Source of the DNA: Stomorhina lunata
Taxonomy: Eukaryota > Arthropoda > Insecta > Diptera > Rhiniidae
Length of the DNA: 64,000 bases
Assembly: GCA_933228675.1 (NCBI GenBank)
Contig: OW121742.1
Span: 108,566,940 to 108,630,939 of the forward strand
Reading direction: 5' to 3'
This document shows positions 37,936 to 48,899 of the stretch, one piece after another. The position numbers and the translations under genes are program-made. Numbering within the stretch: position 1 is the stretch's first letter; each line of letters starts with the position of its first letter. The notes beneath the pieces were generated by a model. It had not been told where the DNA came from. It did not search any database and worked only from the letters and a program-made list of their open reading frames with translations.

Positions 37936-39479
37936 ATATACCTATCGTTGTGATATAATTTGTTTCTATTTCTCTAATAAATTTGTTGTTGTTTTTTGGT
38001 TTTCTCATTATTTGACTAAATTTTTTATAAATTAATTATAAATGACGTCAAATTTAATTATATTTGTTTTTTAATGTGAAAAGCAACAAAATCTATTGGT
38101 GAATTTGTGTATAAAATTTTTCGACTCAATTGTTTATTTTTTGTATAAACCAAAAATTTTTTTTGATAGAATTATCTGAGTAATTTGTAAATTTGCCAAA
38201 ATATAGGAAATAAAATAGAAAATAATGAAAACTAAATTTTGGATTAAAATTAAAAATGTTTAAAGATAAGTGGGAAAATAGATTGAAAAAAAATTAAATA
38301 TTTTTGATCAAAAATTTTTCAATTTCAAATTTGTCTCAAAATTTTTGGTAAGGAAAGGCTTTTTAGAAAGATGTTGAAATGAGCTTAGTCTAAGATATGG
38401 ACTAAGATATTATTAAATTTTTTTCACAACAATTTTTTGTTGAATTTGATAAGCTTTTTTTAATATTTTAGAAAATTTTTTAAATTTATAAATTTTATAT
38501 AAAGTTTTAGTATTTTTATTTCAACCCTGTAATTAAATATTATTCAATATATCATCAAATAAATTCACTCAGGCGTTACAAAACTCTGTTCAAACTATTG
38601 AAAACTTTTTATTTAAAATTCAATTTTAACAAAACAATTTAACATTTCAAACCAAACAAAAAATATACAAGTTAATTGGCCCAGATTTTCAACTAAAAAA
38701 ATAAATTTACATTCTTAAGTTTAATATTGTTTAAACAAATTGCAAGAAACTGAAGAAAAAAAGCACCCAAAAATTGTAAAAGAATTAATTGATACACTTC
38801 AATGAACTTTAGCTAAAAACATGACTTTTAACTTTTAAAAATTTGAAATTGAAAAGAAAAAGACCTTTTGTAACACCTTAAAGTTAAAGTTAAAATTACA
38901 AACAAATTAAAATTTTTTAAAGGTATAAAAAAATCAACAAAATTTCGTATTCAAATATAATTTTTAGATTTTTTTTGAGTTTTTGTATTTTTTATATAAA
39001 GGGTTGTTTTTTTTGTAAATTTTCGTAATTTATTTTATTTTACTTTACTTTAGTTTTAGCCTTTTTTAAGCCCGAATTGAAAAATACTCAAGCGTATCAA
39101 TTTTAACAATTACAAACTATTTTAAATTCATGTGAAATTACTGGGTTAGTTTAGATATAGGAGTTTATTTGTTTATTTTTAAGTTTGTATAATTTTCCAT
39201 TTTGACTTAACAATTTAGCAAATAATTATTATTGAAACAAGGAAATATTTACAAAATTTTAATATATTGTTCAAAGCAAACAAACTGTTCAAATATCAAA
39301 AAAATGATAGAAGAAAAATCCCATTTGAAGGCGTAATTTCAAAATCCAATTGTTCAAATTCAAAACAACAAAATATTTAAAAATGATGACTAAGACATTA
39401 ACTATGACTAAGTACAGATCTAAGTCTAGGTCTGAAAACATAACTTACTCCAAATCTTCAAACATAATTGAGACTATTT
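37936..39479. other. Loop between opposed 12 bp satellites
   Basis: About 1.5 kb of A+T-rich sequence without a recognisable gene. Small remnants of the satellite lie in it near 38380-38410 (CTTAGTCTAAG with GGACTAAGATAT) and 39385-39415. Confidence 0.5.
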
Positions 39480-41490
39480 CTTAATATAACATAGTCTATA
39501 TCTTAATCTATGTCTTAGTCTATGTCTTAGTCTATGTCTTAGTCTATGTTTTAGTCTACGTCTTTGTCTATGTCTTAGTCAATGTCTTAGTCTATGTCTT
39601 AGTCTATGTCTTAGTCTATGTCTTAGTCTATGTCTTAGTCTATGTCTTAGTCTATGTCTTAGTCTATGTCTTAGTCTATGTCTTAGTCTATGTCTTAGTC
39701 TATGTCTTAGTCTGTCTTAGTCTATGTCTTAGTCTATATCTTAGTCTATGTCTTAGTCTATGTCTTAGTCTATGTCTTAGTCTATTTCTTAGTCTATGTC
39801 TTAGTCTATGTCTTAATCTATGTCTTAGTCTATGTCTTAGTCTATGTCTTAGTCTATGTTTAAGTCTATGTCTTAGTCTATGTCTTAGTCTATGCCTTAG
39901 CCTATGTCTTAGTCTATGTCTTAGTCTATGTATTAGTCTATGTTTTAGTCTATGTTTTAGTCTATGTCTTATTCTTTATCTTAGTCTATGTCTTAGTCTT
40001 TACCTTAGTCTATGTCTTAGTCTATGTCTTAGTCTATGTCTTAGTCTATGTCTTAGTCTATGTCTTAGTCTATGTCTTAGTCTATGTCTTAGTCTATGTC
40101 TTAGTCTATGTCTTAGTCTATGTCTTAGTCTATGTCTTAGTCTATGTCTTAGTCTATGTCTTAGTCTATGTCTTAGTCTATGTCTTAGTCTATGTCTTAG
40201 TCTATGTCTTAGTCTATGTCTTAGTCTATGTCTTAGTCTATGTCTTAGTCTATGTCTTAGTCTATGTCTTAGTCTATGTCTTAGTCTATGTCTTAGTCTA
40301 TGTCTTAGTCTATGTCTTAGTCTATGTCTTAGTCTATGTCTTAGTCTATGTCTTAGTCTATGTCTTAGTCTATGTCTTAGTCTATGTCTTAGTCTATGTC
40401 TTAGTCTATGTCTTAGTCTATGTCTTAGTCTATGTCTTAGTCTATGCCTTAGCCTATGTCTTAGTCTATGTCTTAGTCTATGTATTAGTCTATGTTTTAG
40501 TCTATGTTTTAGTCTATGTCTTATTCTTTATCTTAGTCTATGTCTTAGTCTTTACCTTAGTCTATGTCTTAGTCTATGTCTTAGTCTATGTCTTAGTCTA
40601 TGTCTTAGTCTATGTCTTAGTCTATGTCTTAGTCTATGTCTTAGTCTATGTCTTAGTCTATGTCTTAGTCTATGTCTTAGTCTATGTCTTAGTCTATGTC
40701 TTAGTCTATGTCTTAGTCTATGTCTTAGTCTATGTCTTAGTCTATGTCTTAGTCTATGTCTTAGTCTATGTCTTAGTCTATGTCTTAGTCTATGTCTTAG
40801 TCTATATCTTAGTCTATGTCTTAGTCTATGTCTATGTCTTAGTCTGTCTTAGTCTATGTCTTAGTCTATATCTTAGTCTATGTCTTAGTCTATGTCTTAG
40901 TCTATGTCTTAGTCTATGTCTTAGTCTATGTCTTAGTCTATGTCTTAGTCTATGTCTTAATCTATGTCTTAGTCTATGTCTTAGTCTATGTCTTAGTCTA
41001 TGTTTAAGTCTATGTCTTAGTCTATGTCTTAGTCTATGTCTTAGTCTATGTCTTAGTCTATGTCTTAGTCTATGTCTTAGTCTATGTCTTAGTCTATGTC
41101 TTAGTCTATTTCTTAGTCTATACCTTAGTCTATGTCTTAGTCTATGTCTTAGTCTATGTCTTAGTCTATGTCTTAGTCTATGTCTTAGTCCATGTCTTAG
41201 TCTATGTCTTAGTCTATGTCTTAGTCTATGTCGTAGTCTATGTCTTAGTCTATATCTTAGTCTATGACTTAGTCTATGTCTTAGTCTATGTCTTAGTCTA
41301 TGCCTTAGTCTATGTCTTAGTCTATGTCTTAGTCTGTGTCTTAGTCTATGTCTTAGTCTATGTCTATGTCTTAGTCTATGTCTTAGTCTATGTCTTAGTC
41401 TATGTCTTAGTGTATGTCTTAGTCTATGTCTTAGTCTATGTCTTAGTCTATGTCTTAGTCTATATCTTAGTCTATATCTTAGTCCAGTTT
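39480..41490 (-). repeat. 12 bp satellite CTTAGTCTATGT, reverse arm
   Basis: About 165 copies of CTTAGTCTATGT, the exact reverse complement of the 34.2-37.9 kb unit. A distinctive variant block (TATGCCTTAGCCTATG ... TTATTCTTTATCTTAG ... TTTACCTTAG) at ~39890-40017 recurs at ~40443-40570, an offset of 552 bp or 46 units. Other variants (GTCTGTCTTAG, TATGTTTAAG) recur at ~1.13-1.14 kb offset. A 245-codon frame over 40832-41569 on the minus strand encodes only an Arg-His-Arg-Leu repeat and is not a gene. Confidence 0.98.
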
Positions 41491-42446
41491 TAAGTAAATA
41501 TCTTAGATACATCAGATACGTAATTAGATAAATATGTGCCTGGTACTTTTTGAAAGTCTGGTCATTCAAGGGTTAAAAAGGCTACATTTTCTTCTATAGT
41601 TTATTGTCATTCGTTTACTAAATGCATTTTTGTTCACTTACTGTTTTGTGCTAAATATTTCTCATCTTTTTAGCTTCTAACAAGGTCAACTTGCCACTTA
41701 TTTGTTAAAATTAACAATAATTTGTTGTTAACAAAATTTCAAAAAATCTCTAAAAAAATCTTCTTTAAAACTTTTAACATAATGACAAATTATCTTTACC
41801 TTAAAACGCTCCTTCCTACTCACTTCAAATTTTGAAACAAAAAGATAAAAAGTTTTTTTTTGACAACGAGTTAATAACGATTATTAAGTTTTAATGAACA
41901 AAAACAAAAATTCGAAACAAAAACGCAAAAAAAAAGAAAATTATTTAACTTTTTTGACATTTTAACGCTGGAGGTTAAAACTTCATTGAATCATGAATTT
42001 CGAAGCCCCTCCTCAGTTTCAACCGCACGAAATTCAAACAAAAAAAATTCATTATTATAACGATAAAATAATGAATTATGATAAATATTAATAAAGAGTT
42101 GTTTTCATTTTTTATATTTGTTATAAGTTTATTAGAAAAATTGTTAAAAGCAATAAATAAAAAAAAATTAATTTAAATAATAATGAAATTTTTGAAATGG
42201 CTTTGAAAGATATAGAGCAAATTTAACGGTTGATATTTGTTGAAAATTTAAAAAACAAATGGACAATGAACTTTTTAAATGGAGTTTTAATATAGAAATT
42301 TGATTTGTAAAAAATGAAAAAAATATTACCTAAAGTACAAAATTTTTGAAAATATAAAAATTAAAAAAATTTCCAAAAAATTACTAAAAATTCAAAATTT
42401 TAAATTCATATTTCGTGTCTGATTTATGTTTTCTAATTTTTTCCAG
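41491..42446 (+). other. 3' end of the giant intron
   Basis: Non-repetitive A+T-rich sequence. A 32-codon ATG frame at 41993-42091 begins with MNFEAPPQFQPHEIQ in a locally GC-richer patch; it has no other support. The intron ends with the acceptor TTCTAATTTTTTCCAG at 42446, preceded by a plausible branch sequence. Confidence 0.5.
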
Positions 42447-42488
42447 CTCTGGTCGACGGCATATGGTGGGATCCAATGCCCTAGCCAA
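42447..42488 (+). CDS. Host gene, internal exon B (42 bp)
   Basis: Acceptor TTTTTTCCAG and the perfect donor CAA|GTAAGTAT bound a 42 bp open segment. The first C completes the His codon begun in exon A, the exon then reads SGRRHMVGSNALA, and the trailing AA is completed by exon C (AAT, Asn). Entry and exit phases match those of exon A, so either micro-exon could be skipped without a frameshift. The peptide is small, basic and Ser/Gly-containing, continuing the linker-like character. No domain was seen. The upstream intron is about 32.7 kb and the downstream one about 7.6 kb. Support comes from splice signals plus frame continuity across all four exons. Confidence 0.7.
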
Positions 42489-42568
42489 GTAAGTATTATA
42501 AAATTTATATCTTTATTTAATAAATTTTACATAATACCCTATAATACTCTATCCCTTCGCTTGATATT

Positions 42569-42754
42569 TTGACCCTCTACGACTGACGTGTAGTATTGCA
42601 GGCACCAGCAAACTTAAATTTTTGCACAGAAAATTTATGATATGCCAATAAATAACATATAATACGCATTTTTGCTTTCAATACAAAAAAAAAAGAAAAA
42701 CTTAATAAATAATAACTTACACTCAAAAACATTACGTCAGTCGCAGAGGGTTAA
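42569..42754. mobile_element. 178 bp piggyBac-like MITE
   Basis: Inverted ends CCCTCTACGACTGACGT (42573-42589) and the mirror ACGTCAGTCGCAGAGGG (42734-42750) match at 16 of 17 bases. The flanks are TTGA on the left and TTAA on the right, consistent with a decayed TTAA target duplication. CCCT-starting ends plus TTAA suggest the piggyBac superfamily. The interior is A+T-rich and non-coding. It lies ~85 bp downstream of the exon B donor. Confidence 0.75.
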
Positions 42755-42988
42755 ATTAGTTCAACGGCTCTTAAACTGTTGTCAAAATCCAACTGTTAAT
42801 CAGAAATGCTGTAGTAAAAATGTGCAATACATTTCAAACTGTTTCTAGGACAGGGATGGCAAACATGGTACACTTGTACTTTGTTGATGCATTTTTAACC
42901 TGATTGGTACCGAGGTACTAACGCGTCCCACTTGATAAACTTTAAATTTTTTACTGTTTAATAATAAAGTTTTCGCAAGACTTAAACT

Positions 42989-44490
42989 GTAAACAGATTT
43001 CCATATGGAGCTTCTTCTGTTATCTATGACTACCAGTGAAGCATAGGGCCTCAAAGTCCGACAACTTCGGCTAGATTGGGTTTCATTTATTAGAATGTTC
43101 TCGCCTAGATTAGGCACCTCCAAAATCCTTGTGCCAGCTGTCGTAGCAGGGTGATTTCTCGCTTGATTACACCTTGGAGTAGTATATTATATAATGTTGT
43201 TTATTTTCATGCTTAAAACATCGTAAGTGCTAAGTCGATGGGTGATGAGTCCAAGGACACAAGGCACATTTGCATAGCATGCCCCTCGATCCTGCTTGCA
43301 GCCACAACTAAAATGTTGAACAGACGCTACTGTTTCGTACTTTTCCAAGTACAATTATCTTAGACCCTTAGACAAAATACGTCGAATTGGCTCCAAAATA
43401 ACTCCCTCTTACGTTAACCCTGACCTAGAACTAGGTTGTTCAGGTTTCCAGGAAGTACCACGAGGATTTGTCAGTAAACTGATTTCCATATGGAGCTTCT
43501 TCTGTTATCCCTGACTCCCAGTGGAGCATAGGGCCTCAAAGTCCGACAACTTCGGCTAGATTGGGTTTCATTTATTAGAATGTTCTCGCCTAGATTAGGC
43601 ACCTCCAAAATCCTTGTGCCAGCTGTCGTAGCAGGGTGATTTCTCGCTTGATTACACCTTGGAGTAGTATATTATATAATGTTGTTTATTTTCATGCTTA
43701 AAACATCGTAAGTGCTAAGTCGATGGGTGATGAGTCCAAGGACACAAGGCACATTTGCATAGCATGCCCCTCGATCCTGATTGCAGCCACAACTTAAATG
43801 TTGAACAGACGCTACTGTTTCATACTTTACCAAGTACAATTATCTTAGACCCTTAGACAAAATACGTCGGAGTGGCTCCAAGATAACTCCCTCTCACGTT
43901 AGCCCTGACCTAGAATCCCACTCGGGTTGCTTACCAAATCTTCAACTAGGTTGTTCAGGTTTCCAGAAAGTACCACGAGGATTTGTCAGTAAACTGATTT
44001 CCATATGGAGCTTCTTCTGTTATCCCTGACTCCCAGTGGAGCATAGGGCCTCAAAGTCCGACATCGTCGGTTAAAATTCGTTTCATTCATCAGAATATTC
44101 TCGCATAGATTAGGCACCTCCAAAATCCTTGTATCACCAGCCGTAGAAGGGGATTTCTCGCTTGATTACCCCTTGGAGTAGTATATCCTTCAATGTTGTT
44201 TATTTCCATGCTTAAAACATCGTAAGTGCTAAGTCGATGGGTGATGAGTCCGAAAACACAAGCCACGGTTGTATAGCGAGCCGATCGATCCGAGGCAGAT
44301 GCCCGCTTGCAGCCGCAACTTACTTGTTGAACAGACGCTACAGTTTCGTACTTTATCCAGTTCAATTATCTTAGACCCTTAGACCAAATGGTCCGGAATG
44401 GCTCTAAAATAACTCCCGTTCACGTTAGCCCTGATCTAGAATTCCACTGTTTACCGCATCTTCAATTAGGTTGCTCAGCTTTCCCGGATG
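42989..44490. repeat. Triplicated ~500 bp repeat
   Basis: Three tandem copies begin at 42989, 43474 and 43989 with GTAAAC(T/A)GATTTCCATATG, and share CCCAGTGGAGCATAGGGCCT, CTCGCCTAGATTAGGCACCT and TAAGTGCTAAGTCGATGGGT. Copies 1 and 2 are near-identical in their first 400 bp; copy 3 is more diverged. This block is far less A+T-rich than the arrays. Minus-strand frames in copies 1 and 3 are open for ~90 codons but share no family I recognise. It may be part of an unnamed transposable element. Confidence 0.85.
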
Positions 44491-45172
44491 TACTACGAGC
44501 AGGTGTGAGTAGGAATTAAATACAGTTATTACCTGTTATCAGGAAACCCAAGCAACAGCTGCATTCCATTAGCATCTCTCCATATGGAGCTACATAACAT
44601 TAACTTTATATCCCATTGGTCTGATGTTTGTAACATGTAGAAAAGGGTGTGAGACCAACATATAGTATTCCGATTTACTCTTAGTTGATTTTGAGTTCAT
44701 GTGCAAGTTTAAAGACATTTCTATTGATATTGGGTTGAAAAGCTTGATTTTTTCAGGTACTTACTACAGGACTGGAATTGGGATGTGGGCTCATGAGCGC
44801 TCCAATTTTTGAAATATCAGAGAATTTAAGTATATATAATAAACAATGGGTCGCTATAAGTGACTCTATCATATTTTGTTTGAAATACATACTTCTTATT
44901 TGACCATATCTCCTATTCATATTCTTCATTTAAAAATTACTTTAATATCCCCTGACAAGTGGTACATACTTGACAATAGCTCTCATACTTACTTAAATGG
45001 CCCATATTTACAACCTGTTAAGGTCCAAGGCCGAGCATATTTTAGAAATCCATGCTCTTCAATCTTGTTCACATATTCTCCAATTGCATAGGCCAAGTTT
45101 TGAAAGATTTTTCTCTACTAGGTCTTTCCACCGAAATTTTGGATATCCTCTTTTAATATTAGGGAGTGACCG
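44491..45172. other. Mixed transposon-like debris
   Basis: Moderately A+T-rich sequence with phrases of the style found in the next repeat (TTGACAATAGCTCTCATACT near 44970). It repeats a CATATGGAGC piece near 44583. No coding region recognised. Confidence 0.35.
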
Positions 45173-45790
45173 TTTTTATACCCTTCACCATCATAGGTGG
45201 AAAGGGTAGTATAAGTTTCTGCTGATGTATGTAACGCATAGAAATATTTGTCTTAGACCGTTTAGTATACCAATAGACTTAGAATTACTTTCTGAGTCGA
45301 TTTAGCGATGTCAGTCAGTCCATCTGGCTGGACGGCTGGCTGGACCCCCATGTAAACCATGCTATCAAAGTACAGGTCGAAATTCTAAATTCTAATTTGA
45401 TGAAATTTGACATAGATATTTCTTTGATAGTGGGACCATGGCTATTGAAATTATTCAAAATCAGTCCATTATTTATGGTATCTCAGATAGGTCCCACTTC
45501 CCGGAATTGATATTTTGGCTACAAAAACAAATACTGCGTATGTAAATCAAAATTACTGTAAAAAAATTCGTTGAAATCGGTCCACATTTGACTATAGCTC
45601 CCATACAAACTCTTCTGCCAAAACGCATCAAATGAGACAAAAATCAGTAAAATGCTAGTAAATCTGAAGATAATAAGATTTTTGAGTTTATTTTTGACAT
45701 ACATAATTTATGTAAAAACTGAAATCAATTTGCCAAATTTCGAGATATTCGATCCACATTTGACCCTAGATCTCATGAAAGTCTAAATGA
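45173..45790. repeat. Dispersed dipteran repeat with TATACCCTTCACC hairpin
   Basis: Starts with an inverted repeat, TATACCCTTCACCATC and ATAGGTGGAAAGGGTA, within 45177-45210. It continues with TAGCGATGTCAGTCAGTCCA and the phrase CCACATTTGACTATAGCTCC, which recurs in variants near 45571 and 45751. From general knowledge, sequences with this TATACCCT...GTCAGTC...CATTTGAC organisation are abundant dispersed repeats in fly genomes. I cannot name the family. Confidence 0.6.
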
Positions 45791-46141
45791 CGGAAACACG
45801 TTCTGGGACACCTTTCCTGTGTTCCTCAATTCCTTTTTCACAACAGCCCAATACTTTTTGACAGGTCAATGTTCTGGACTTAAGTGGATTTGCCTTTCGT
45901 GATATATTAATGACATTAATGTGTGAATACGACTCAAGCGCCTTTTTCCGTGATGACATGACGAAAAATTAGGCCAAAACAATTTTGGACACGAAAAATT
46001 TCTTTGGGAATTTGATTTGTGTTTTTGTCCGGAACTCTTTTTAAATATTGCCTCGTTCATCAGCAACATAAAAATCTTGGCCTGAAAGTTAAGAAAAGTA
46101 TATTTTTTAATTAAATATTTCTTTAATTTTTTCGTTTTCAT
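45780..46141 (-). pseudogene. Tc1/mariner-superfamily transposase relic, C-terminal half
   Basis: Minus-strand reading gives FWPNFSSCHHGKRRLS, matching the F-W-P-D-(L/F)-A-S-x-H-Y block around the second catalytic Asp, here Asn. After about 30 residues and a stop comes PVKKYWAVVKKELRNTGKVS, matching P-I-E-x-Y-W-A-(I/V)-(V/I)-K-x-x-L around the catalytic Glu, here Lys. Both active-site substitutions and the internal stop mark it as dead. Weak traces of the N-terminal region may extend to about 46330. It covers the part missing from the similar relic at 2.6-3.4 kb, but whether the two belong to one subfamily is uncertain. Confidence 0.8.
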
Positions 46142-46826
46142 GTTGTATTACTCTTTACCGAATTGTGATCTAGAACTTTCTGAACTTAGATCATTTTACC
46201 ACATGAGCTGCTGTTCTGATCGAAGTGTTAGGCGCTCTTCGTTTTTTCCTTACCAATATCTACAATTTTATACTTTCTAATCCAGTTTTTTAATGCTCAG
46301 GACTTCTCTATACCATTTAACGCCATTTGAAATGGTTAGTGTTGCAAAACCAGGTATAAGACCAGTTTTCCTTTTCGATTTTTGGAAGATATTAATACCC
46401 ACTTTCATTAGACGAAATCCGTGTTTTACAGAAACATTTTGAATGAGAATTTTTTATGAACTTCAATTGTAAAATTTTGAACGATTTTTGGATCAAAAAA
46501 GGTCCGTTCTATAGTTTCGAATTTGATGCCCTTCAAAAGAATATTTTTTGGAAGCCGAAATGTTTCATTTTAAATATAATATGTATATGTATTATGTATA
46601 AAAAATGTACATTTTTTTCTCTAAAAAGTACATTTTGTTTTCATATTTGGTACAAAATCAAGAAAACCGTTTTCCATCTCTGACTTAAACATAGTTTTCT
46701 AACAGTGAGAGTCATCTGTTAAGTTTACATAATGCTAAAATGTATAAATAAACAATGAATGCCAAACTGTAATCTGTTGTTGTGAATGTTAACAGAAATG
46801 TACATTAACAGTTCATGTCTATATAG
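46142..46826. other. Unassigned sequence left of hAT element
   Basis: May include degraded 5' parts of the minus-strand transposase relic. A 75-codon plus frame at 46456-46683 is Phe/Lys-rich and has no other support. Positions 46819-46826 (CTATATAG) are the left target duplication of the next element. Confidence 0.35.
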
Positions 46827-48745
46827 CAGAGTTCTGCATCAAAACATTTGAAAAGCTTTTCAACACATTCGCTTTTTTTTAGATTCAACTCTTTATTCGT
46901 TTTTGTTCACGCGAATCAAATTCGTGTAGAAACAAAAAAGACACTAAATTAAAAAAACACACAAGAGAACTGTAGAGAACTGTTGAGAGTAAAAAACTCG
47001 ACACGACAACAAACAATTTCAGCAATCACAGTTTTGTTTCATAAAATATCGAATTAACACGAATCATTCGAGTTCATTTGTAGGTATATAAACATTTTTG
47101 CGTTGAAATGAAAAAAAAAAAAATAAAATTAATGTTTACTTTCTTATTTTTATTTTTTATTTTACTTAAAAGTTCTTTTTATTTAACTTAAAAGTTCTTA
47201 AAAAAACTAAAATTAATTAATTCTTTACTAATTTTTAAAGTTATAATAAAATGAAATATACTTTTTATTTATATTTGTGTATATTGCAAATTATCAGACT
47301 TTGAGTTTTATTATATCAATCAATATGTGACAGTTATTTTGATTTAATATTATATCAAGCAATGACTGCTTTTTATTTTGTGATTAAGTTTTTTAAGCAA
47401 TTTCTGAGCGATATCTTTTAAAATTGATTTTTTAGAGCAGGAATTTTATTTTTTATATAAAATCGGAAATTTTGAAAATTTTCCATAAAAAAAGGAAAAT
47501 TTTTAAATTTCCCATCAAAAAGGGAAATTTTTGAAATATCCTATATAAATGGGAAATTTTGGAAATTTCCCATAAACATTGAAAATTTTGAAACCTTCTT
47601 ACAAAAATTTAAACTTTTAAAACTTCTTATAAAAATAGGAAATTTTTAAAAATAAAATTTTTGAAATTTCGAATAAAAAGGAAAATTTCCCATAGAAATG
47701 GGAAAAAAATTTTAAATTTCTAATAAAAATGGGAAATTTTTTAAATATCCTAAAAAACAGATATTTTAAAAAGGAAAACTTTTAAGTTTTCCAATTTTTC
47801 CATTTTTATGGAAAAGTTTTAAAATTTCCTATTTTTAAGGGATATTTTTAAAATTTCCCATTTTTATGTTAAATTTTAGAATTTTCCCATAAAACTGGGA
47901 AAATATTAAAATTTCCCATTCTTATTTTCAAAATTTCCTACTTTTATGGGAAATTTTCAAAATTGACCATTTTTATGTGAAATTTTCAAAATTTCCCATT
48001 TTTATGGCAAATTATCAAAATTGACCATTTACATCGAAAATTTTCAAAATTTCCCTTTTTTATGTGAAATTTTCAAAATTTACCATTTTTATGGAAATTT
48101 TCAAAATTTACTATTTTTTATCGGAAATTTTCAAAATTTAACATTTTTATCGGAAATTTTCAAAATTTATTATTTTTATGGCAAATTTTCAAAATTGACC
48201 ATTTTTATGTGAAATTTTCAATATTAACCAGTTTTACGGAAAATTTTCTAATATTACCATTTTTATTGGAAATTTTCAAAATTTACCATTTTTATGGTAA
48301 ATACAAAATATTATTATTATTATGCAAATACAGAATATTAAAAATATATGTATACTAACCTCTTAATTTTTTACTTCTTTCACAAAACAAAATTATCAAT
48401 TAATCAATCACTTCTTTCGCAAAAAAATGTTTTTTAATTAGCAGTTAATCAATCACTTAAAGAAGGGAATGTGCAACTGTCATTCATTTACTTAGATTGT
48501 TTTTAGAATTTTTAGTGTTACTCTCTTAATATACATGAAAGAAAAAAACACTCGTTGTAAATGAAACAAACAATGTTTTGATTCTCTTCTCATTTTTCTT
48601 TATTCGAATTGAGTTGTAACACCAAACTTGATTTTGCAGTACTCATTCGTTTCTCTTTCTTTTCTATTTTTCTTTTGCACTGATCGACACCATTTAAGAA
48701 TTTTACTGTGATTTGAGATTAAGAATGTTTTGATGCAGAACTCTG
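46827..48745. mobile_element. Non-autonomous hAT element, 22 bp inverted ends
   Basis: The left end begins CAGAGTTCTGCATCAAAACA and the right end (48724-48745) is its perfect 22 bp reverse complement. Both sides are flanked by CTATATAG (46819-46826, 48746-48753), fitting the hAT 8 bp target pattern with T at position 2 and A at position 7. The end closely resembles the hobo-type CAGAGAACTGCA. The duplication is itself palindromic, so a 30 bp inverted repeat is the alternative reading. The 1.9 kb interior is A+T-rich, carries a palindromic minisatellite and no transposase. Confidence 0.88.
47450..48310. repeat. Palindromic ~30 bp minisatellite inside the hAT element
   Basis: Units alternate GGGAAATTTT and AAAATTTCCCAT with ATTTTTATG linkers at roughly 28-32 bp spacing. 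Because GGGAAATTTTCAAAATTTCC is nearly self-complementary, single units can fold on themselves. The left part tends to read GGGAAATTTTTGAAATTTCC and the right part GGAAATTTTCAAAATTTACC. Confidence 0.8.
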
Positions 48746-48899
48746 CTATATAGTTATTGTATTCAGCACAGTCACACACCACTAGACATTACCGCAGTTT
48801 TCTGATTTTTAGCAAATACATGAACCTTTCCAGAAACAATAATTCACAATAACGTTTATATTAAGTGCATTCTTCACCGAAATGAGAAAAGAAAAATGA

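Larger units (their letters stand above)
9789..42446 (+). other. Giant host intron (~32.7 kb) packed with satellites
   Basis: Bounded by the donor after exon A and the acceptor before exon B. More than half of its length is tandem arrays (listed separately), several of them in opposed orientation. It also contains a nested two-exon gene at 25.3-25.6 kb. The assignment rests on the phase match of the two bounding exons. Unseen alternative exons within it cannot be excluded. Confidence 0.65.

Noticed and set aside
40832..41569. 245-codon minus-strand frame of Arg-His-Arg-Leu repeats
   Set aside because: It is the 12 bp satellite read in a stop-free frame. A repeat length divisible by three keeps any open frame open; no start context or splice signal supports it.
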